Positions 11,244 through 23,236 of a stretch of DNA of 64,000 nt are shown piece after piece (positions within the stretch are counted from its first letter, which is position 1; the number at the start of each line of letters is the position of its first letter). The stretch covers positions 133,173,373 to 133,237,372 of the forward strand of contig OY987299.1 in assembly GCA_963920635.1 (NCBI GenBank). The letters are read 5' to 3'. Made by a program: the position numbers and the translations under genes. The notes under the pieces were generated by a model. It did not search any database. It was given only the letters and a program-made list of their open reading frames with translations, and was not told the DNA's origin. The stretch comes from Pseudeuparius sepicola. Its lineage: Eukaryota; Arthropoda; Insecta; Coleoptera; Anthribidae.

Positions 11244-12479
11244 GCTATAATTACTGCGCAATTGTGTTTCAATTTGTTTAAAATTTTCACATACAAGGAA
11301 TAATTAATAGCTACATTTTTTAATTTAATGTTATGGGGGATGTGCCTTCATTTAATCCCATTACTAAACCCGTCTGTTTTGACCTGAAATGCTGTAAACA
11401 ATGAAGTAGGGCGTAGGAACTCACTGCATATTCCTCAACCAAAAATTATGTCCAAACAAATATTTATTTCAACAAAAAGGGGAAATACTAAACGGCTGGC
11501 CTGGCTCACACAGCATTGTCTTCGGAACATCCATTGTGGCTCTAAATATAGCATCCATTATTTTTGTTACAGTTACAGATATCGTATATTGTTCCCTACA
11601 TATTTCCCAAGCCTCAGGAAAATATTTTTATTGTTACAATGTTTATCTAAAAAATATTTACCCTGTTTTTATTACCTTTCATTCTGAAAAAATATTTTTT
11701 AATTATGTTCCTCAGTAAGCTATATGAATTTTTGACACTATTTGCGCTTGCTTGGGGTCGTTATTGTGAACCATGACTTTTATATTTCAATTAATTGTTT
11801 TGTTATTATTTCCTTTTTATATCATAGTCGGCTATGATGTTAAAATCATTGATCCCTATATCAACAAAAATATCCCCTGGGTAGAGGTAAAATCAAATGA
11901 GATCAAAAAGGCCCTAAAAGACTGCTAGAACATAAAAAACCGTTTTAGGTAATTTCAAGGAAGTTTAAACGTCGGTTGGGCGAAGTTTTTATATTTTTTA
12001 TACTTCCACCAAACGCTTTGAAGCTAATAGAAAATATAAAGATTGCGTTTAACGCTGCAGAACATAATCGTTTCAGGCAAATTATGATTTAAAAATTACA
12101 CACTATACTTACCCTTGTAAAATAAAAAGGAAATTAGGTAGGGTAGGTGTAGCTAATCCAATTTAGTTTTCCTTCATGCTTCTGCTTTCTTGTTCGCTTT
12201 GACTTTACATTCGGATATATAACAATGGCGTTTAAAGAAGGAGTAAGGGATTTTGTGTCTCGCAACAAACACCAGTTGCATATTTCTGTGGCAGCTCAAA
12301 AATTGCACATATTATTATGGTTAGTCAGTAGCGTCCGACCACCTGTCTCTGAACAACTCTTCATACTAATAACTTTTGTTAGTAGATCGACTTATTAATG
12401 GGATAGAAGACTAAAGAACAAATTCTTGATTTTTCACTTGGTTTTTGCCGTTGATCTTCTTCATTTTAGGTTACTTATT
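11244..12479. other. Unclassified AT-rich stretch
   Basis: No clear repeat boundary or gene. An ATG at 12225 opens a frame (MAFKEGVRDFVSRNKHQLHI...) of a little over 50 codons that looks faintly like a transposase N-terminus, but there is too little to call it. Confidence 0.4.
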
Positions 12480-12519
12480 CTTAAAGCTAACTGTCGAATG
12501 TGTTTTCTATCATCCCTTA
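12480..12519 (-). pseudogene. 3' part of a coding remnant split by the hAT element
   Basis: Read on the minus strand and joined across the hAT insertion to 13582-13800, the frame continues WIAILRDDRKHIRQLALRI before a stop. The continuity shows that the hAT element landed in an older coding sequence of unknown family. Confidence 0.5.
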
Positions 12520-12527
12520 ATATGGCT

Positions 12528-13581
12528 CACGGGCGTAGCCAGGATTTAGTTTTGGGGGGGGGGTTTATTTATAAAGTTCTTAACTTTAAATGAAATGGAT
12601 AAATTAATTTCGTTCCTCTGCGCTAAATCAAAACCATTAAAGAAGAAATCTTCGGCTTTTTCTTTTAAATATATCCACTACTTCATCTGCATGAATTTCT
12701 GTTCCATAGTGAATGTTCATTAGAGCCTAACCATTAAGTCTGTTTTCACTTGTAGTGTTTCGTAAATAGTTTTTCAGTCTCCTTAGGCTCGAGAAAGACC
12801 TTTCTGGGGTAGCAGTGGATACAGGAATGGTAGCCAAGATTTGTAGTAATGTGTAAATATTAGGATAAAGGTTTTTATCGCACATATCTAGGCATTCCAA
12901 ACTAGATTTCGGGGTAGGCAGTCTTCTTATCAGCATGCAAGGTAGCTGAAGCTTTGATAGCTAAATCCAAATTTGTTTCTTTATTAGAAACCCCTTGACC
13001 TTGACTACACCACTTTTTCCAGTAGTACATACCTTTAGGTTTATCACTATCACCCTTCCTTTTTTTCCCCTCCATTTTTCGACAGTAATAATGATTCACG
13101 TATCTATCCTTAACAAGGTCATCGAATAACAGCGCACTAAAATTACTCACTTACACGGTACACTTAATTCTCTTCACTATTCGTTCACCACTTTTCACTT
13201 TTATTCGCTTCGAGTTCGCATGGAACAATACTGCCGTAAGCGCGGTCACGCGCCGCGGCGCCGCTTATATAGCAGCCCAGTAGCCGTCCAGAAACTTCCA
13301 CGAACTTCCACAAAGTTCCGCTCATTTCGACCGAGGGGCGTGGCGAATAATCGAGAAACAACGCAAAGTGTCCCTACAATACAAAATAGTTCGGCTGCAA
13401 CTGCGTCTGCCTCTCGTCAAAAGATGGCGCTAGGCGCTACTATTACTACATATATTCAAACGTAATAATAATTTAACTCTTCACTCCTCGTATTTTTTCG
13501 GTATAATATTAGGTAATATTTTGCTTATTTCGGGGGGGGGGGGGTTGAACCCCCGAAACCCCCCCCTTGGCTACGCCCGTG
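12528..13581 (-). mobile_element. hAT transposon, deleted
   Basis: The inverted ends are CACGGGCGTAGCCAGG on the left and CCTTGGCTACGCCCGTG on the right. The 8-bp target duplication ATATGGCT is exact at 12520-12527 and 13582-13589. G/C runs sit just inside both ends, as in other insect hATs. The 1.05 kb element keeps only a broken C-terminal transposase fragment, so it depends on a source in trans. Confidence 0.93.
12636..12936 (-). pseudogene. hAT transposase C-terminal dimerisation fragment
   Basis: The minus-strand frame contains ILATIPVSTATPERSFSSLR followed by RLKNYLRNTTSENRLNG. This is the hAT C-terminal dimerisation signature (ATxPxSTxxxERxFSxLxxI). An in-frame TAG at 12727-12729 interrupts NRLNG|ALMNIHYG. 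The N-terminal zinc finger and catalytic core are absent. A neighbouring minus frame at 12902-13150 is not recognised. Confidence 0.85.
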
Positions 13582-13800
13582 ATATGGCTATCCAAAGGTT
13601 TTCCGGATGACCAAAATATTCCTTTCTCTCAATTACGGGATCTATCACTTTTTTCAGTTCTTCAGGGAGGTAGCAATATTTGCTGATAATGCTAAATAAG
13701 TGCCTAGCACCATCCTTATTAGAAGGCCAATTGAATTTAATTTCAAACCAGCATACGGTATACACTTTCACTTTTAACTTTTGCAGGTTTTCAGAAAAAC
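13582..13800 (-). pseudogene. 5' part of an unidentified coding remnant
   Basis: The minus-strand frame contains WFEIKFNWPSNKDGARHLFS, then YLPEELKKVIDPVIERKEYF and GHPENLW. It continues across the hAT insertion into 12519-12480. The composition is protein-like, and similar-looking frames are familiar from repetitive insect ORFs, but I cannot name the family. No start or full domain is present. Confidence 0.5.
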
Positions 13801-14714
13801 ATTTTTTAGTTTCATTAGTTCGGGTTTACATTAGAGAATGACAGGATGACACGAGTCACATGACCAGACCACAGATTGTTAGACACGACACACGACCCAC
13901 AAAACAACAAAACAACTACCTGCGTCTGTACGGTCGAGTTCCGACAACCGTTTATACAACTGTCTTTCTCTAGAGAATCGATTTCGATTCAATGTGCACG
14001 TCTGAGATTAGAATAGAGATTGAATTTTTGGGGCTTCGATTACTAGTATAACTGGCAATGTCATTTCATTGCTCCAAATTAAGGCGCGCAGTTTAAAAGT
14101 TTTATATATTATATTGTCTTAGTTAATAACAAAATTAGGTATTGATGAGAAAAATGCTGAGGGGGATTTTATTAAAGAGTTATGCGATTAATTTCATTCT
14201 AGTAGTAAACTATCAAATGTAGGTATTTAGGTACCTGCCTTTTGATAAGTTTGCGAATGAAACTTTCGAACCCCGCGACCTTTGTTACGCCTATCAACTT
14301 TATGTTTAGTCATAAAAATACCGCCCCAACAGACAAACAAGGGCGTCAGCGTTATAAACGACGACGGAGAACTTTTTATAGAGAAAAACAAGGTCTGAAT
14401 CTTGGGGATTATCTCGCAGCATTCCAGAGCAGCTTTCCAGGATTATACGGAGCGGCGGCCGCCCGGAGTGTACGGTCTACAGATAAATTTCCAGCGACAA
14501 AAAAGGGGCGGAGGTCGAACTTCGGGCGCGAGCTCTCAATTCCGTAGTGCATTGCAGTGTTTGAAGTAACAGTCTGCAAGCAGTGCGGAAGTGAGGATTC
14601 GGCCCGGACATGCAACGGAAAGTGGCAACTGAACGTACCTTCTGCTAGTTTTATTATAGTTAATTTTATTTTATATAAAGTGGTGTCAGGTGTGGGGTCC
14701 ATATCTTTTCTATT
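13801..14714. other. Unclassified, with a GC-rich patch at 14240-14640
   Basis: The GC-rich patch is open on both strands (14242-14547 on +, 14409-14702 on -), but neither product shows a domain. The word TGGTGTCAGGTGTGGGGT at 14681-14698 is one of several same-strand copies in the window. Confidence 0.4.
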
Positions 14715-15440
14715 ATACAGTTTGTAAATGAATAAGTGCGAAAAAATTCAAGGGGCGAATCTTTGAGTGATTCTAAGACCAAAAGTCTATATAAACATAG
14801 GTCCGCTAATGCCTCGTTTTCAAAATACAGGGTGTCAAACATTATTTAATAATTATTATAATAAAACAATTTTTTTTATTGCTAGCATTACCGTTTATAG
14901 CAATTTTTAAGACTAGAATAAACTATTAATATGGAAAAAATATCGGGTATACCCTAGTTTTTGTTAATTGGTAGTTTTAATTTTTTATTATGTTGTCCGG
15001 AAGACATGCAATAAAGTGATTTTTATTTTTTTCTCAAAAACGAAGCGAGATACGAGACTAATTGAAGAGACAAAAAAGTTGTATTTTTAGTTGCTGAATG
15101 TGAAAGAAAATAAAAGTTTTTAAAAAAGTCATTGGCGCACATTTTTTTTAAAAAATTATTGGTTAAGGTGCCCTCGGGACGCCACTGTACTTAATAATTT
15201 TAATCTAGTAGGGGCTAAATTAGCCTATTTCTACCATAAATAACACTGCCAAATTTCAACAAAATCGGCTAAAGGATTATTAAGATATTTACGAAAAAGC
15301 GATTTTTTAAGAAGAGTTTGACACCCTGTATCTTGAAAAGGAAGCATTACCGGACCTATGTTTATATAACCTTTTCGTCTTAGAATCACTCAAAGATTCA
15401 CCACTTGAATTTTTTCGCACTTATTCATATACACCCTGTA
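14715..15440. mobile_element. Foldback element with TACAGGGTG-type inner and outer ends
   Basis: The left arm contains GTAAATGAATAAGTGCGAAA and the right arm its near-inverse (CGCACTTATTCATATAC). An inner pair, ACAGGGTGTCAAAC / GTTTGACACCCTGT, lies at about 14828 and 15334. The inner unit may be one element inserted in another. Confidence 0.72.
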
Positions 15441-15519
15441 TTCGGCAAGGAATGTTAATAATAGACCGGGAGATAGTGGCAGATTTTTGGACGTAATTTT
15501 ACTCAGTATGCCTTTCAAA

Positions 15520-16511
15520 CAGGGACGTAGACAGGGGGGCAGGAGGGGCCGCGCCCCTCTCCCTGTTTAGTGCCTGCCCCCCCCCCTCATAAAGAAAACA
15601 TGAATCTTTCCTTATTTCAGAAGGAAATAAGGAAAATTTTGAGTTTGAGACAAACACTAATAATTATTTAAAATTAAAAAAAATATTCCCATAATTGATA
15701 GGATTGTTATGGAACTGAAAAACAGATTTAAAGAAAATAGTGACATTTTAAAGGGAAACCAAGGACATTTTCTTGATTTTTCTATTTTGAAAAAAATTGC
15801 AATTAATTATAATTGTGATACTGAGAGCTTGGAATCTGAAATTAAAATTTTACGAAAAAGAATTTTAAATTTTGAAAAAGAAAATAACATTGAGGTTAAA
15901 AATATATTTCAGTTATTAAGTTTTCTAGAAAAATATAAGATTGCATTTGCAGAAACATATAAGATAGTTCTAATTGACGTTCTAGTTCCTGTCTAGTGCT
16001 TCTTGCGTGAGCGAAAATTTTCTTGTTTGAGAATTATAAAAACCTATTTAAGAAATAGAATGGACTATCAAATCTTGCCATTTTGTCAATTGAGAAATCA
16101 ATAGTAAAAAATAGATATTAACAAAATTATTGATATACTTATTTGCAGAAAAAAAAATAGAAGAATGGACCTAAGTTTTTAATTATTTTAATATCTGTTA
16201 TTACTGTAGGTACCTAAATAGGTTTTAGTAGTTGCTTTTACCCTAATCACCTACGTTTTCTTTTTGGCCAAGGCCCATATGTTTCTTATTTCTAGATTTA
16301 TTTTATGAGTTCAAACAATTTTTTAAATTTGTGTATTAAATGCATTTAAGTTACAAAGACGTTTTTTATTTAAAAAATATATTTTTAGTTGGTGTTGACT
16401 TTTTCCCCAAATATTTATTTAGTGTAAAATTTTATAATATGAGTGCCCCCCTCCTAAATTTAGATGTGCCCCACCTGGCCCCCCAAAAATAAGATTCTGT
16501 CTACGTCCCTG
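15520..16511 (+). mobile_element. hAT transposon, internally deleted
   Basis: The ends are exact 15-bp inverted repeats (CAGGGACGTAGACAG). The 8-bp target duplication CTTTCAAA is exact at 15512-15519 and 16512-16519. The G-rich left and C-rich right subterminal regions match other insect hAT elements. Only one transposase fragment remains. Confidence 0.93.
15709..15996 (+). pseudogene. hAT transposase fragment, 95 codons
   Basis: The frame contains KNRFKENSDILKGNQGHFLD, IAINYNCDTESLESEIKILR and a Phe/Leu-rich end. Its position inside hAT ends and its composition suggest a segment between the catalytic core and the C-terminal dimerisation region, as in ZMYM/DUF4371-like hATs. It lacks the dimerisation motif and an obvious catalytic acid context. 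Confidence 0.6.
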
Positions 16512-17310
16512 CTTTCAAAGGGTATCATTTTGCGTATATTCTCACAACAATAAGGTATGAATCAGAGAGTCATCCTGGGTTCTTCATATTATGAAAAACT
16601 GAGTTTTCATTTATTTGAAAAATATGCGTCTTGATATGATTTTAGTCAGGCTGCCATGTGATTTATAATTAAGTTCAAAATCGAAAATTCCTCGGAAAAC
16701 CATAGGCATACCGTTAGGGTGGGTCCAAAGGCCTATTATTGCCACGTGATCTTGTATTTTAATAATTAATTTTTCCACGTTTCTGAACAGGCTGCCAATG
16801 AGAAGTATGCAAGTTCTTGTTATGAAACTGCTGAAAAAAGATGGCATACCGTTTGCGCATGTCCAAGTGCAGTTTAAATTGAATGTTATTTAATCATTTA
16901 AACGATTTATTCGATGTAAAGTGTACTTGGACATGCGCAAACGGTATGCCATCTTTTCTTCAGCGGTTTTATAACAAGAACTTACATATTTATCATCGGC
17001 AGCCTGTTCAGAAACGTGGAAAAATTAAGTATTAAAATACAAGTTCACGTGAATAATAGCCCTTTGGGCCCACGCTGACGGTATGCCTATGGTTTTCCGA
17101 CGAATTTTCTATTTTGAACTTCATTATAAAACACATGTCAGCCTGACTAAAATATCAAAATGCATATTTTCCGAATAAATGAAAAGTCACTTTTCCATAA
17201 TATGAAGAACCCAGGATGCTCTGTGATTCATACCTTATTATTGTGAGAATATACGCAACATAATTCCCTTTGAAAGGTATACTGAGTAAAATCACGTTCA
17301 AAAATCTCTG

Positions 17311-17807
17311 TACCTTTATGTGAAGTGATGTTAGGTGTAAAATTTCTATTTGTTGTAAACTCTGTAAAATGATGTTGAAAGCCGAAAAAAAGCAAGCACG
17401 AGTTCTTATAAATGGGACCTACTGAGATCCAGTTAATGCCCAAAATTATTATTATCCCCGATTATGACATCATTGATATCTTTTTTTCCCAGAAACATAC
17501 CAATTTTTTTCTACAGTTGAACAACTCTAGAAATTGTATATTAATATTATCACTGTTTAATTTTGTCATATAAAATGGTGTCAAGTGTCGGGCTTATATT
17601 TGTTGTAAAGTTTGTTTTTATAGCATATCAGATAAACGATAAGCAGTTGAAAAAAGTATATTTATAATCACAAAGGTACAGAAATTAAACTTTTTGTTTT
17701 TTTATATTTAACATTTTTTGTGGAGAAATTGAAAGAGTAAAAAATGTCCTTATTCATTTTAAAGTAGTAGTAATGAAAAGTGTGCCTTGGATATAAAAAA
17801 TAGTGCT
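17311..17807. other. No gene seen
   Basis: AT-rich sequence carrying TGGTGTCAAGTGTCGGGCT at 17576-17594 and a weaker relative near 17322, both members of the recurrent TGGTGTCAGGTG motif. Confidence 0.45.
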
Positions 17808-18191
17808 TAAAGTCTATCCAAGTTACAGCGGCAGTAGATATAAAAAAGTCACATGACCGCCTTGCGATCGATTACCAGGGTCGGACTAATATGAGATTCC
17901 AAGTGGCTTGTAATTCTGAACTAATTCTTTTAGAAGTTCTAAAATTTGTGTTTCTACCTTTCGTGGATCTTTATAAATTTCCTTAAATTAAGTAGCAAAA
18001 TAAATTTACAGAATATACTGCTCGCGATCCGATCTAAAATATGCAGAAAACTCGACTGAGTGAAGCGCCGGCCCCGCATTCTGCTCGCCGCTTAAACACT
18101 TGACATTTTATGACGGCCAGACCAATAAGAGAATAGGTCACGTGGTGGCCAATGTTTTGATCCACTGCCTCTGTAACTTGGATAGACTTTA
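17808..18191. mobile_element. MITE, 384 bp
   Basis: The left end AAAGTCTATCCAAGTTACAG is the inverse of the right end (CTGTAACTTGGATAGACTTT). Inside, a CACGTGGTGGCC-type block lies near the right end. TA-rich flanks; the exact duplication is uncertain. Confidence 0.78.
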
Positions 18192-18703
18192 GGTATATTC
18201 TTTGTCATTCAAATTTGATATAATCAACGCAGTACCTAGTATATAGAAACTAAGGTGGGTGATAAATTATTTTATATTATAAAATCTATCGTCTTTAAAT
18301 TAAAAAGTTATTATAACAATAGGGAACACTTAATTAATTAAAACAGCCTGTATATTCCACGATATTTCTGTTAACTTTATTTGTGAAAATACGTGATTGG
18401 TTGGAAAATATAATATGATAAAATTAATTCAAATGTAAAATTTAAATTGGTGGGAATATATTTTTAGTTTATTCCATATTAAAAAAAATTATATAATTTT
18501 TATCTATGCGTGAATGGTCATTCTCGTTAAAATAAATAAACTGTTGGGATTCATATTGAGTTGGAATTCCGCTTTAAAAAATCTAAAGTATATTATTTGT
18601 TGTTTATATGCATATTATAACGTTGCAAATGTTTATTTTTATATAAATTACATGTCAAATAAATATCGACCACAACACGAGTTGTAAAACAAAAAAGATT
18701 ATA

Positions 18704-19412
18704 CAGTATGTCCACGGTTAGAGTCTCCAATAAGAAAAACTTCTTTATTTTTCATTTTATTGAAAAAAGTTACTCTCCATAAAAAGTTTTGCTTGTTCTT
18801 AAAATAAGATTGGCATAGAAATAATTAATATTTCTTCTACGGGGTGTTCAAAAAAATTAAAAAACGTAAAATGGTGCCAGAGTTAACTGCCTTTATTTGT
18901 GAAGATATGGAAAAGGGTTATTAGGAAAAGTTGATCGAAATTAAAAGATACTTAATCCATAATGCCAATTTTCGAAAGAATCGCTTTGATTAAAAGACAA
19001 GGTTAGAGATGCCGTTTCATCAATATCTTTAGATGAGATTAGAAGTTTATCTGAATTGGCAGTGGCAGTATGTTTGAGTAAATAATATTTTTAAAACTTG
19101 TGGATTTTTAATTTGGAATAGTTTAATTTCTTTAGGTAATTTTAATTATTACAAAGTAGGCCGATTTTTTCGACAATTGGTATTATGGACTATCTTTTAA
19201 TTTTGAACAACTTTTTCTAATAACTTTTTTCTATATCTTCACAAATCACTCTACTAACATTTGACGTTTTTTAAAATTTGTTGAATGTTCATTATTTCTA
19301 TGCCAATCTTATTTTAAGAACAAGCCAAACTTTTGATCGAGAGTAACTGTTTTCGTTAAAATGAAAAATAAAGAAGTTTTTCCTATTGGACACCCTAACC
19401 GTGGACATACTG
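18704..19412. mobile_element. Foldback mariner-like MITE, 709 bp
   Basis: The ends CAGTATGTCCACGGTTAG and CTAACCGTGGACATACTG are inverted copies. TA flanks both ends (18702-18703 and 19413-19414). The arms are long and imperfect, and no transposase is present. Confidence 0.88.
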
Positions 19413-19571
19413 TATTGTATTTGATAAAGTAGACTTTTGTATAAATGCCAAATTATTTCTAAGCCACTGAATAAAATGTTGAAAATATTACAATAATTAT
19501 TGCAGTAATAACGGTGTCAGGTGTAGCGTTTGATGTGTGTACAGAGTAAATGCAGTAAATTAAATATACCT

Positions 19572-19782
19572 ACTCCTGGACAAAATTAACGCACCAACAT
19601 ACAAAATTTCAAATCATACTTTAAATTATTTTTGTGCCTACCAAGAATGTAAATAGTAGGCTTTGTACATTTACTACTGTTTTTCAGATAGTTTCCATTA
19701 ATTTATTTTGCAATTAAATTATTTTTAAAAATGCAATTTTGTGGGGTTTATTATGTTGGTGCGTTAATTTTGTCCAGGAGTT
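19572..19782. mobile_element. Small MITE, about 210 bp
   Basis: The left end CTCCTGGACAAAATTAACGC and right end GCGTTAATTTTGTCCAGGAG are exact inverses, continuing ACCAACATA. The target duplication is not clear. Confidence 0.85.
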
Positions 19783-20139
19783 TATATTTATTCATAGAAA
19801 GAAAACCTTAAAATGTATAATCGTTTTGGATAAAAAACAAAACTGGAAATTTGTTACAATAATATTTATTGTAATACTTGAACAGGAATTTAGCAGCTTT
19901 TAACAGAAATGAAACTTTCAAAAAATCCTTCTAAAAAACAGAGAACCTCAAAACTGAATATTGTTTAATTTTATTGTGGTTCATTGCGGGTAAAAAGTCT
20001 TGAGAAGTGTATAAGTATAAGAAACAAGAAGTACCTACTTTACTGATCTGAGTATATTATAAAAAGAAATAAAAAAATCACGATGTTAAAAAATCGTTGA
20101 TTTTTATCAACCCTGATTTTGTCAAGGAAAATTTTCACG

Positions 20140-21110
20140 ATTTTCTACTGCTTCGTTGCTGCGTCCGAATCAAACGTAATTCTACCGTGAAATGGAACTT
20201 TTCCTACGTAAATCGACCAGCCGAATCGATCTAGCATGGTCCCGAACGCATAGCGCTCACCGGTTTCGAGCAAATAATTTTTTTGACATTTCGACCCCTC
20301 CATTTTGGAGGTTTTGGACAATTTTGGACATTGATACGAAATTCTCGGAAACGGCTGGACGAAATCGGATTTAACCTTTATTTCCGACATCTACGGGTCG
20401 AACTACGTCGGAAAGACCTATTTTCGGGGCAGGTTAATATTTTCGGAAATTCACAAAAGTGCGCTGGCCGCGCATTTACAAATTTTTTAGAGGAATTTGG
20501 AGGCCGGATCCGTGTTCTGCGGGTCAATTTACGTCGGATAGGCTGGTTTTGGAGACGTCCCGAGCACGTTTAAAAAGTTGCCATTTTAGGAAATTTCGGC
20601 GATTTTCAGAAAAGTGCGCTGGCCGGGCATTTAGAAGCTTCCAAGTTCATTTTTGACCGGATTTTCGGTTTCTACGGGCCAAATTGCGTCGGATAAGCCC
20701 GTTTCCGGCCAATTTAATTTTTTTCGCGAAATGGTCAAATTTCAGTTTTCAAAGGGGTTGACCCCCCGAAAATCTCGGAGGAATATTCGCTACGCTCGCG
20801 GTCAATTTTTCAGGTGTCTGATTTCACCCTTACTTATACATCTCGAGCCGCTGCGTCGATTGGCGCAAGGTAGGATGTTGTAGCTCTAACCGTTTCGGCG
20901 CAAATGGCCTTCAAAGTCAAACCGAAAGTGAAAACTCGAAGTTCGGATTTTAGTTGTATCTCCGGATCGGCTGCAGACTGGCCGGAAGCTACCTCCCGCC
21001 CATCCAGCTACCCCTTAAAGTCGTAAGGTTTTCCGGATCAGCGCCCTAGGCAATTACGTATTCAGATGCCGATAGATCGAGTTTTGATCATTTTGATTTT
21101 GCCGGGGGTT
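20140..21110. repeat. GC-rich region with a degenerate tandem repeat
   Basis: A core like CTGCGGGTCAATTTACGTCG recurs at about 20387, 20513 and 20667, spaced about 126 and 154 bases apart. AAAAGTGCGCTGGCCG.GCAT occurs in two units. The open frames here follow the repeat and show no domain. The origin is unknown; it could be an old satellite or part of a retroelement. Confidence 0.5.
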
Positions 21111-21132
21111 GGGATGATTTAAATCAGTTGGT

Positions 21133-21413
21133 TTAAGAGGGGGTTGCCGACAGCGAAAGCGACGTTAGATTTCATATTTTTTTAAGTTGTATAGCATAAA
21201 ATCTAATAACATTTTACCTGGCAAAAATTTAGTACAAACATCTCTGTCTTCATTTTAATCATAAGATCTTAAAAGCAGTGTTTTGTTTTCTAGGTTGTAT
21301 GAAAACCTTGGCAAAAATAATTCCAGTGCATATGCTTTTAAGATCTTATGATTAAAATGAAGACAGAGATGCTTGTACTAAATTTTTGCCAGGTAAATTG
21401 TTACGAGATTTGC
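21133..21413. mobile_element. Palindromic MITE, family copy 2 (right-truncated)
   Basis: It shares the left arm and core of 7488-7806 (TTAAGAGGGGGTTGCC, TTTTACCTGGCAAAAATTTA), but its right arm stops after GCCAGGTAAATTGTTACGAG. Confidence 0.78.
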
Positions 21414-21435
21414 TCTATTAAAACATGCAAAAATA

Positions 21436-21782
21436 TATAGGGTGTTCCATTTAAAAAATATTTTTCTTTCACCGGTAACTCTTAAACCATTGACTTCAAA
21501 AAAAATGCAGCAGCAGCATTGGATTCTACGTAAAGAACTACGTTAGGAATGTTTTTACAGAAATACAAAATTTTGAACCCGAAAAAAGTTAAGGCCACTT
21601 TTCGAAAACGCACAATTTCGAAAAACTCCCTGTAACTCAGCGGTGACAGGTATCGATTTGCGGTTTTCGCCATTAAGTTTATCATAAAAAATGAGCCGAA
21701 GACACCGATATCAGTTTTCGTCTATCTCCGTTAAAAATAGGAGTTTCCCTTTAAAGGTGTCCAATTTGGCCCACCCTGTACA
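21436..21782. repeat. Dispersed repeat, copy 1 (second at 58142-58492)
   Basis: Both copies contain ACCATTGACTT.AAAAAAAATG, GCAGCATTGGATTCTACGTA and end GTCCAATTTGGCCCACCCTG. The minus-strand frames (21482-21685 and 58148-58357) are the same repeat translated. They contain no known domain. Confidence 0.8.
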
Positions 21783-21849
21783 AGGTATTTCGCCTAAAAG
21801 CGAGTCTCCTATTGACACATGTCGCTAAGGAATTGTCTGTTGCTTGTCT

Positions 21850-22997
21850 GTGCTACTACACGAGGCACAGAGGCACACGGGATAGAAAGCCTGCAGGACT
21901 GAACCTGCAGACTCGATCGATGACGTCACACACTCAGGCCAATTCTAACTAAGATATTCTATGCATTGCGGCATTTTGAGGAGTTTTAGAGCCATTTTTT
22001 TTTATTTTCCAGATTATTTATTAACAGATACCATAAGAAACCGTTAAATGTTATGCACAAGAGAAAATAAATAATTCTAAACAATTAAATTCGTAGTAAT
22101 AAACATAATAAACTCAATGAAATTCAACAATTATCAAAGGTAGGCTTTGTGCAGCACTCATTATCGCTTCTCTATCACTCCATTATCATTTTATAGAGCA
22201 GATTACAGCAGATTACAAAGATAAAAGTGGGTTATCTTATCTTCTAGCGAGATAGTAAAGAAATTTTAAGGAAATGAAAACTGCATAAAAACCTCGTGCA
22301 AAAAGCAACATTATGAACATTTATATTTTTTATTAATGATAATGAAGAGGAGGTGAAGTGATCATACGTAGAAACAAACGTAATAAACTCAATGAAAACA
22401 AAAAAACACTTGCAGGCAAATCGCTTTAGCGATTAAGTACGTAGAAATAAACTTACCTAATATAATTAATGAAAATAAGAAATATCACTTACTTTTTTTT
22501 AGTTTTCTTTCTACCTTTTGGGCCATTGGTCTATCATTATTAATCTTTCGATAATAATTATCGAGATATATGTTTGCCAGTGTTGTAGCCAAACATTAAC
22601 TCATGATAGGATACATCGCAAGAACAATTATTTCCTTCTGTTAACAAGGACATATTTTGCAGAATTTTGAGACAAATTTCCAGTAGTTTAACACATCTGT
22701 AATTACGTACTGCCCCTGTTTTTTTTTTTCAATTAAATGATGATGATATACGGCCTGAATACCTGAATTGCGCTAAACAGGATATAGGAAAGGATAACTG
22801 AATATGAGAACTTGAAGCTGCATATGCACAAACACCGTGCCGTAAAGCCCCGTGCCTCGATTACGCCTCTCTATTTTTTAATCTGTGGCCTCGACTGAGA
22901 ACTGGGAGCGTGAACGAGAGTTTGGCATGAGCCTGACAGTGTGACGTTGCAGCGGAGGGGAGGGGGTTCTATCCCGTGTGCCTCGTACTACAGTTCT
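21850..22997. mobile_element. About 1.15 kb element with inverted GC-rich ends
   Basis: The left end contains GAGGCACACGGGATAGAA preceded by TACTACACGAGGCACA. The right end has the inverse TTCTATCCCGTGTGCCTCGT. The interior has direct repeats (GTAATAAAC..AATAAACTCAATGAAA) and no gene. Confidence 0.6.
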
Positions 22998-23236
22998 ATT
23001 ACTGGTGTCAGGTGTGCGGTTCATCGGTAATTTTGTTTTGTATTGAATGGAAAATATCGAGCGTCCATTTAAATTCGAATTCAAAGTAAGCTCTGCTAGT
23101 GAAAACGTATGCCTTTACTTAATTTTATTCATTACAACTGCAACGCAAACAACATATTAAACCAAGCGACTTTGAAACGACTATTCTTCTTCGGCCAACA
23201 TAGTACACCAAACACCGATGCCGTCAAACTTATTTA

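Larger units (their letters stand above)
15480..17310. mobile_element. Foldback element interrupted by a hAT
   Basis: The arms are inverted around about 16890; the central pair is GATGGCATACCGTTTGCGCA and its inverse. The left arm runs from 15480 and the right arm ends near 17310 (CAGATTTTTG against CAAAAATCTCTG). A 992-bp hAT splits the left arm at 15520. Minus-strand frames in the arms are not genes. Confidence 0.82.

Noticed and set aside
12225..12400. Short frame MAFKEGVRDFVSRNKHQLHI...
   Set aside because: Faintly transposase-like but too short, without matching ends or a second exon.
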